Positions 59,329 to 64,000 of a DNA stretch of 64,000 bases are shown here, one piece after another. The translations under genes were made by a program, and so were the position numbers. The stretch spans positions 1 to 64,000 of the forward strand of contig NZ_JXMU01000001.1 in the NCBI RefSeq assembly GCF_001293565.1, read 5' to 3'. Under the pieces are notes generated by a model. That model saw nothing but the letters and a program-made list of their open reading frames with translations, did no database searches and was not told the DNA's origin. Within the stretch, counting starts at the first letter, position 1. Every line of letters begins with the position of its first letter. Origin of the DNA: Ahrensia marina. Lineage in GTDB: Bacteria > Pseudomonadota > Alphaproteobacteria > Rhizobiales > Rhizobiaceae.

Positions 59329-60824
59329 TATCGTACTGTCAGGGTGCGGGATACCGCATCCTTCCACCCTGCCAATTTACGTGTACGATCGGCTTCTTTC
59401 ATTTTTGGCTTGAAGCGTTGATCACGTTTCCACGTTTTTGCAAAACCCTTTTGTGTCGGCCATATCCCTGCTTGAGAACCGGCAAGCCAGGCAACGCCCA
59501 GCGCTGTCGTTTCAAGCACCATCGGGCGGTCAACCGGCGCATTCAACAAATCCGACAGGCGCTGCATTGTCCAGTCAGACATTGCCATTCCGCCGTCGAC
59601 ACGCAACGTTGTCTTGGCATCCTTGGCGCCTTTCCAGTCTTTCTGCATCGCATTCAAAAGATCGGCAGTCTGATAACAGACAGCTTCCAGCGTCGCTTTT
59701 GATATTTCTTTAGCAGTCGTCGCACGGGTCAGACCAAACATGGCACCACGCGCATCTGCGTCCCAGTGCGGCGCGCCAAGTCCCACAAAGGCCGGCACAA
59801 GATAAACTTCTTGCTCGGGATCGGCATCGGCGGCAAGTTTCCCGCTGGCATTGGCTTCATCGATGATCTGCAAGCCATCACGCAGCCATTGCACTGACGC
59901 GCCGGCCATAAAGATGGACCCTTCAAGCGCATAGGTTGTTTTGCCATCGAGACGGTAAGCAATTGTCGTTAGCAACCGGTTCTTGGAGGTCACCGCATCT
60001 TCGCCTGTATTAAGCAGCGCAAAACAACCTGTGCCGTAAGTGGATTTTACCATACCCGGCTCAAAACAGGCTTGTCCGATTGTGGCCGCCTGCTGATCAC
60101 CCGCAACACCATAAATCGGAATATCAGCGCCCAGAATGTCAGCATGCGCTGTACCAAAATCAGCTTTACAATCCAGCACTTCCGGCAAAATTGCTGCGGG
60201 AATGTTTAGAATTTCAAGAAGCTGGGAATCCCACTTATGCGTGCGGATATTAAACATCATCGTGCGCGCTGCATTGGTCGCATCCGTTACATGACGATCA
60301 CCGCCCGTCAGCCGCCAGATCAGAAAGCTGTCAATCGTTCCAAACAGAACAGAACCGTTCTCGGCTTTCTTGCGCAACCCGCGCACATTATCCAGCATCC
60401 AGGCCACTTTTGTGGCCGAGAAATAAGGATCAAGCAGCAGGCCGGTTTTCTTCGTGAATGTTTGCTCATGCCCTGCCTTCTGCAATTCTTCACACATATC
60501 GGCAGTTCTGCGGTCCTGCCACACAATCGCTTTATGAACAGGTTTACCAGTCTTTTTGTCCCACATCGCAACGGTTTCACGCTGGTTGGTAATACCGATG
60601 GCAGCAATATCCGAGGCGTCAATCTTCGCGTTCTTCATGGCGGTATGGCAAACTTCGACGACACCCTCCCAGATGTCTTCGAGATCGTGCTCGACCCAGC
60701 CGGACTTTGGAAAATGTTGCGTAAATTCTTTCTGGCCGACACCAGCAATGCTTTGATCTTTATTGAAAACAATTGCGCGCGACGATGTCGTGCCCTGATC
60801 AATGGCTAGAATATATTCACCCAT
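59328..60824 (-). CDS. glpK: Glycerol kinase
   Basis: 498 residues from the ATG at 60824 (GGAG 7 nt upstream). FGGY kinase with [14 protein letters not shown] at the N-terminus, [33 protein letters not shown], the FGGY signature region around [15 protein letters not shown] and [20 protein letters not shown]. It phosphorylates glycerol to glycerol 3-phosphate. Neither glpF nor glpD is in the window. The MBL-fold gene follows with a one-base overlap. It stands 176 nt from the rirA stop. Confidence 0.94.
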   Translation of the reverse strand: MGEYILAIDQGTTSSRAIVFNKDQSIAGVGQKEFTQHFPKSGWVEHDLEDIWEGVVEVCHTAMKNAKIDASDIAAIGITNQRETVAMWDKKTGKPVHKAIVWQDRRTADMCEELQKAGHEQTFTKKTGLLLDPYFSATKVAWMLDNVRGLRKKAENGSVLFGTIDSFLIWRLTGGDRHVTDATNAARTMMFNIRTHKWDSQLLEILNIPAAILPEVLDCKADFGTAHADILGADIPIYGVAGDQQAATIGQACFEPGMVKSTYGTGCFALLNTGEDAVTSKNRLLTTIAYRLDGKTTYALEGSIFMAGASVQWLRDGLQIIDEANASGKLAADADPEQEVYLVPAFVGLGAPHWDADARGAMFGLTRATTAKEISKATLEAVCYQTADLLNAMQKDWKGAKDAKTTLRVDGGMAMSDWTMQRLSDLLNAPVDRPMVLETTALGVAWLAGSQAGIWPTQKGFAKTWKRDQRFKPKMKEADRTRKLAGWKDAVSRTLTVR

Positions 60825-61000
60825 ACTTTTCTCCCCGACTACAAACAACGCAACAATATGGGCCCATATCTAACAAGCGAATTTATTGTCCCGTTAAAAA
60901 CGGCCTTTTGAATCTGCATTAACAATCATGCGTACATACAAACGCGATGCAATGCTACAAGTCAGAAAATAAATCGTTTGAATTTTTGTGGGAAAAACCG

Positions 61001-61465
61001 TCAATGTTGGCGGTTTGCTTCCGGTTTTTCATCAACCATTGCAAGCAAGGTGATAACGGCCGCACTCGGTTTGGCCAGATCATCGACCGAATATTTGTCC
61101 AAAACAGCCATAAAGGCATCCATGGCTTCGCGTAATGCAGATGTTAAACGGCAATTATCTATGAGCGGACAGTTTGCATCCTCACGCTGGAAACATTCGG
61201 CAATCGTGAAATTATCCTCAGTAAGGCGCGCAATTTCGCCCAACTTGATCTCTGAAGCCGGACGCGCAAGACGAATGCCGCCATTACGGCCGCGCACAGT
61301 CTCAACGATACCGGCTGTCACAAGCGGCTGCAGAATCTTGAACAAAAAAGGCTCGGACGCACCATAAGTGCGACTGATGTCAGCAATCCGGCTCAACCGG
61401 CCGCCGCCTGCTGCGCAAAACATTAATATGCGAAAAGCGTAATCTGTCTGTTTCGTAAGCTTCAT
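61001..61465 (-). CDS. rirA: Iron-responsive Rrf2-family repressor RirA
   Basis: 154 residues. The N-terminal winged helix is MKLTKQTDYAFRILMFCAAG..LSRIADISRTYGASEPFLFKILQPLV, and the three cluster ligands are Cys91, Cys99 and Cys105 (AECFQREDANCPLIDNCRL), the same numbering as rhizobial RirA. RirA with a [4Fe-4S] cluster represses iron uptake genes in iron-replete cells. It is divergent from a ferric importer whose promoter carries a TGA-N9-TCA box. NsrR and IscR are the family alternatives; sequence and target favour RirA. Confidence 0.9.
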   Translation of the reverse strand: MKLTKQTDYAFRILMFCAAGGGRLSRIADISRTYGASEPFLFKILQPLVTAGIVETVRGRNGGIRLARPASEIKLGEIARLTEDNFTIAECFQREDANCPLIDNCRLTSALREAMDAFMAVLDKYSVDDLAKPSAAVITLLAMVDEKPEANRQH

Positions 61466-61554
61466 ATAAATGCCCTCCGACCTTTAGATAGCAACCCGTT
61501 CGTTATGTTTCCAGAAAAACTTACTTCTTTCGTCAAGTTTTCTTGTGCGCCTCA

Positions 61555-61583
61555 TTGACAGGCAAATACGTCAACAATAAAAC
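61555..61583 (+). promoter_or_regulatory. Predicted promoter of the ferric ABC importer gene
   Basis: TTGACA (61555-61560) and TAAAAC (61578-61583) are spaced 17 nt. Transcription would start near 61590, inside the RirA box, giving a leader of about 33 nt. Confidence 0.65.
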
Positions 61584-61584
61584 A

Positions 61585-61599
61585 TGACGAAATAAATCA
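61585..61599. promoter_or_regulatory. Iron-responsive (IRO, RirA) box TGA-N9-TCA
   Basis: TGACGAAATAAATCA fits the TGA-N9-TCA consensus reported for RirA targets. It begins one base after the -10 element and covers the likely transcription start, a classic repression position. Confidence 0.72.
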
Positions 61600-61622
61600 A
61601 CTTAACGGGAAAAGGAACAAAT

Positions 61623-62651
61623 ATGACTTTGGCAAAAGCCGCAATGGTTGCACTTGCTGCTGCAACTGCACTTACAGGCACAGTCTCTATGGCGATGGCT
61701 GATGGCGAACTGAACCTATATTCATCACGCCACTATGATACCGACGAGAAGCTCTACAGCGACTTCGAAGAACAGACTGGCATCAAGATCAACCGTATTG
61801 AAGGCAATGCCGACGAGCTGATCGAACGCCTTAAAAGCGAAGGCGCAAACAGCCCTGCCGATGTTCTTTTGACTGTTGATGCGGGCCGTATCTGGCGTGC
61901 AGAGTCAGCTGATCTTTTGGCACCTGTCGAAAGCGAAGAGTTGGAAAACAAAATTCCGGCAGCGCTTCAACACCCTGACAATAAGTGGTTTGGTTTTTCA
62001 ACACGCGCACGCATGGTTTTCTACTCGAAAGACCGCGTTTCAGAGCCGCCGCAGACTTATGCTGACTTGGCTGACCCGAAATATAAAGGCCAGATTTGCG
62101 CACGCTCATCTTCCAACATCTACATGTTGTCTCTTTTGGCTTCACAGATTGCCCACAATGGCGAAGAAGCAGCAACTGAATTTGCACAGGGCCTAAAAGA
62201 CAATCTGGCACGTGACCCTCAAGGCGGCGACACAGACCAGTTGCGTGGTATCGTATCAGGCGAATGTGACATTGCCGTCGCTAACTCCTACTACTTTGCC
62301 CGCGCAATCCGCACTGACGTGGAAAATCTCTCCGCTGATATCGATCAGATCGGTTGGGTTTTCCCTGATCAGGACGGCAACGGCACACATGTTAACGTTT
62401 CTGCAGCTGGCCTTTTGAAAAATGCGCCTAACAAGGAAAATGCAGTTAAGTTCTTGGAATATCTCGCATCTGATTCTGCACAGCAGTATTTTGCAGCGGG
62501 CAATGACGAGTTCCCGGTTGTTGAAGGTGCAGAGCGTTCCGCTTCAGTTACCGAACTAGGTGAATTTAAAGCTGACGAGCTAAACCTGTCCAAACTTGGT
62601 GAGAACCAAGCCAAAGCACAGGAAATCTACAACGCTGTTGGTTACAAATAA
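61623..62651 (+). CDS. Fe(3+) ABC transporter substrate-binding protein (FutA/AfuA type)
   Basis: 342 residues with AAGGA upstream. The signal peptide ends near residue 27 (MAMADG). It has the ferric-binding fold: LNLYSSRHYDTDEKLYSDFEEQTGIKINRIEG, a DVLLTVDAGRIWRAE hinge, and the tyrosine iron ligands in VANSYYFAR near residue 220. It binds ferric iron in the periplasm. Its promoter has a near-consensus -35/-10 and an IRO box. The permease gene is encoded convergently rather than downstream, an unusual split. Confidence 0.9.
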   Translation: MTLAKAAMVALAAATALTGTVSMAMADGELNLYSSRHYDTDEKLYSDFEEQTGIKINRIEGNADELIERLKSEGANSPADVLLTVDAGRIWRAESADLLAPVESEELENKIPAALQHPDNKWFGFSTRARMVFYSKDRVSEPPQTYADLADPKYKGQICARSSSNIYMLSLLASQIAHNGEEAATEFAQGLKDNLARDPQGGDTDQLRGIVSGECDIAVANSYYFARAIRTDVENLSADIDQIGWVFPDQDGNGTHVNVSAAGLLKNAPNKENAVKFLEYLASDSAQQYFAAGNDEFPVVEGAERSASVTELGEFKADELNLSKLGENQAKAQEIYNAVGYK

Positions 62652-62689
62652 GCTCGCTAAAATCGAAGGTTGTATCCTTCGGTTGAGCT
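62651..62689. repeat. Hairpin after the ferric binding protein gene
   Basis: CGAAGG (62664-62669) / CCTTCG (62676-62681) inside AGCTC (62651-62655) / GAGCT (62685-62689). There is no following T-run, so it is more likely an RNA-stabilising 3' structure than a terminator on its own. Confidence 0.5.
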
Positions 62690-62696
62690 AGATTTA

Positions 62697-64000
62697 TCAG
62701 CCCGCGACTTCGGTTGCGGGCTTTTTGTTTGCCTTGCCGACAATCGGCAATGAAATCTCGCTATGATGGCGCGGGCGTGAGCCTGCAATTGTGAAGCACA
62801 AGATGATCACCGGCAGCAGACCGAATGCAACAATGATAAGTGAAGGCACCGCCGCCTGCGCCAGACGTTCATCCGATGCCAGCCGATAAGCCTGCACAGC
62901 AAGTGTATCAAAGTTAAAAGGCCGCAAAATAAGCGTCGCAGGTAATTCCTTCATTGTATCAACAAAAACAATAAGCAAGCCTGTCAGCAAGCTGGCCCGC
63001 ATAAGCGGCAAATGCACTTTTAAAAACATGCGCATACCGTTCGCACCAAGCGAGCGTGACACGGCATCAACATTTGGTTTGATGGCACTCATTCCAGTAT
63101 CAAATGCAGAGAGCGCCGCTGCCATAAAACGTACCGCATAGGCGAAAATCAGGATGATAATCGAGCCTGAAAGCAACAACCCGCTGGAAACATCGAAATT
63201 CTCACGCAAATATGCGTCAAGCGCGTTGTCGAATGCAGCCATCGGCACAAGCAAACCGACCGCAATCACGCCGCCCGGAATGGCATATCCAAGCCCTGCC
63301 AGCATCTTTGCTTTTTCAGCCCGGCGACTTGGATAAAGCCGCGCCCAGTAACCAACCAGAACGGCACCCAAAACCGTAAACACGGCTGCAATGGACGAAA
63401 CGATGAGCGAATTTGAAATGAAGTGGACATAGCGGGATGTAAACGGGTTTTGTCCTGATTCCACAGCCATCTGAGCTAGCACAATGACCGGAATAAGGAA
63501 CCCGAAAAGTATCGGCGTCAAACAAATAAGAAAAGCTACGCCGGAGCGCCAACCGTTCAACTTGTGAGGCGCCATGGCCTCAACACGTTTGCCTGCCTCA
63601 TGATGTTTGGCTGCGCCGCGTTGAGCCTTTTCCAGAAAAACCAGGAACAAAGCCACGAGCAAAAGACAAAAAGCCAATTGCGCCGCTGCAGCACGGTCTC
63701 CCATTGAAAACCACGCTTGGTAAATACCGGTCGCAAAAGTTTGCACACCGAAATGGGCAACCGTACCAAAATCAGCCACTGTCTCCATCAAAACCAGAAT
63801 AACGCCGCCGGCAATCGCAGGACGCGCGACAGGCAGACTGACACGCAAAAATGCCGACCACGGTTTATGTCCGAGCGTTCGCGCCGCGAAATAGGCTGTT
63901 GGTGACTGGCGTAAAAACGCGGCACGCGCCAGCAAATACACATACGGATACAATACAAAGATCAGCATTAATGCCGCGCCGCCCAATGACCGTACTTCCG
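62697..64000 (-). CDS. Fe(3+) ABC transporter permease (FutB/AfuB/FbpB type), start beyond window
   Basis: 434 codons are visible, including the stop, and the frame is open at the right edge (EVRSLGGAALMLIFVLYPYVYLLARAAF), so the true start lies outside. It is a double-domain permease with two EAA loops: AARTLGHKPWSAFLRVSLPVARPAIAGG and VSRSLGANGMRMFLKVHLPLMRAS. Such proteins form the channel of ferric importers with both halves in one chain. It converges with the binding protein gene, and the tail of this gene doubles as that gene's terminator. Confidence 0.9.
   Translation of the reverse strand, partial: EVRSLGGAALMLIFVLYPYVYLLARAAFLRQSPTAYFAARTLGHKPWSAFLRVSLPVARPAIAGGVILVLMETVADFGTVAHFGVQTFATGIYQAWFSMGDRAAAAQLAFCLLLVALFLVFLEKAQRGAAKHHEAGKRVEAMAPHKLNGWRSGVAFLICLTPILFGFLIPVIVLAQMAVESGQNPFTSRYVHFISNSLIVSSIAAVFTVLGAVLVGYWARLYPSRRAEKAKMLAGLGYAIPGGVIAVGLLVPMAAFDNALDAYLRENFDVSSGLLLSGSIIILIFAYAVRFMAAALSAFDTGMSAIKPNVDAVSRSLGANGMRMFLKVHLPLMRASLLTGLLIVFVDTMKELPATLILRPFNFDTLAVQAYRLASDERLAQAAVPSLIIVAFGLLPVIILCFTIAGSRPRHHSEISLPIVGKANKKPATEVAG
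62700..62730 (+). terminator. Intrinsic terminator of the binding protein gene, inside the permease coding end
   Basis: GCCCGC (62700-62705), 10-nt loop, GCGGGC (62716-62721), then TTTTTGTTT, on the + strand. It coincides with the last codons of the convergent permease gene (C-terminal NKKPATEVAG). Confidence 0.72.

Noticed and set aside
61001-61465. NsrR or IscR rather than RirA
   Set aside because: Cys positions 91/99/105, the N-terminus and the adjacent iron importer with a TGA-N9-TCA box fit RirA best; no nitric oxide or isc genes are present.
1-64000. tRNA, rRNA, insertion sequences, prophage or integrative element boundaries
   Set aside because: I found no tRNA-like cloverleaf, transposase, integrase or long direct/inverted repeats; codon use looks even across the window.

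Overview
The window looks like a chromosomal segment from a marine alphaproteobacterium, most likely in the Rhizobiales (Hyphomicrobiales). The evidence is a RirA-type iron regulator with its TGA-N9-TCA box, a WD40-CobW gene pair, a bifunctional allantoinase/OHCU decarboxylase, SoeABC, MocR-TauR and TRAP systems, and a G+C that looks close to one half by eye. I see no rRNA, tRNA, CRISPR array, transposase, integrase or attachment site. TTG starts behind good Shine-Dalgarno (SD) sequences are common here, and one gene appears to start with ATT.

Layout. (1) 1-9230: a sugar-type ABC importer (solute-binding protein, two permeases, a cut-off ATPase) in an operon with three Gfo/Idh/MocA oxidoreductases, and divergent from an aldehyde dehydrogenase and an SDR; gloB follows at 9234-10004. 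(2) 10404-25730: an organosulfonate block. It holds a SulP anion transporter, an slcD-like sulfolactate dehydrogenase, comDE (sulfopyruvate decarboxylase), LysR and IclR regulators, hpsN (sulfopropanediol dehydrogenase), TRAP membrane subunits, a 3-oxoacid CoA-transferase, a secreted Gly-rich repeat protein, xsc and pta. (3) 25772-31355: two 0.8k-residue FAD/GcvT-type N-methyl dehydrogenases under an XRE-cupin regulator. (4) 31568-41179: tauR, tauABC and soeABC. (5) 41224-49017: urate-to-glyoxylate degradation with an NCS2 permease. (6) 49220-61000: mixed metabolic and housekeeping genes (mmsA, cytochrome c, enol-lactonase-like hydrolase, WD40-CobW, creatininase family, LprI-like, small proteins, MFS, MBL, glpK). 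(7) 61001-64000: rirA and a ferric iron ABC importer with a near-perfect RirA-controlled promoter.

How the genes work together. 2,3-dihydroxypropane-1-sulfonate (DHPS) would be oxidised by HpsN to sulfolactate, by the SlcD-like enzyme to sulfopyruvate, decarboxylated by ComDE to sulfoacetaldehyde, and cleaved by Xsc to sulfite and acetyl phosphate. Pta then makes acetyl-CoA, SoeABC oxidises sulfite to sulfate at the membrane, and SulP may export the anion. TauABC would feed taurine-like compounds into the same sulfoacetaldehyde node, but no taurine deaminating enzyme is visible. The two FAD/GcvT enzymes sit exactly where such an enzyme would be expected, which suggests N-methylated taurines as possible substrates.

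Most notable new signal: a palindrome, TGAGAC-N5-GTCTCA, occurs in four promoter regions of this block (iclR/hpsN, xsc, XRE/tauR, soeA). At xsc it lies over the -35 element of a strong predicted promoter. It is probably the operator of a sulfonate regulon spanning about 20 kb.
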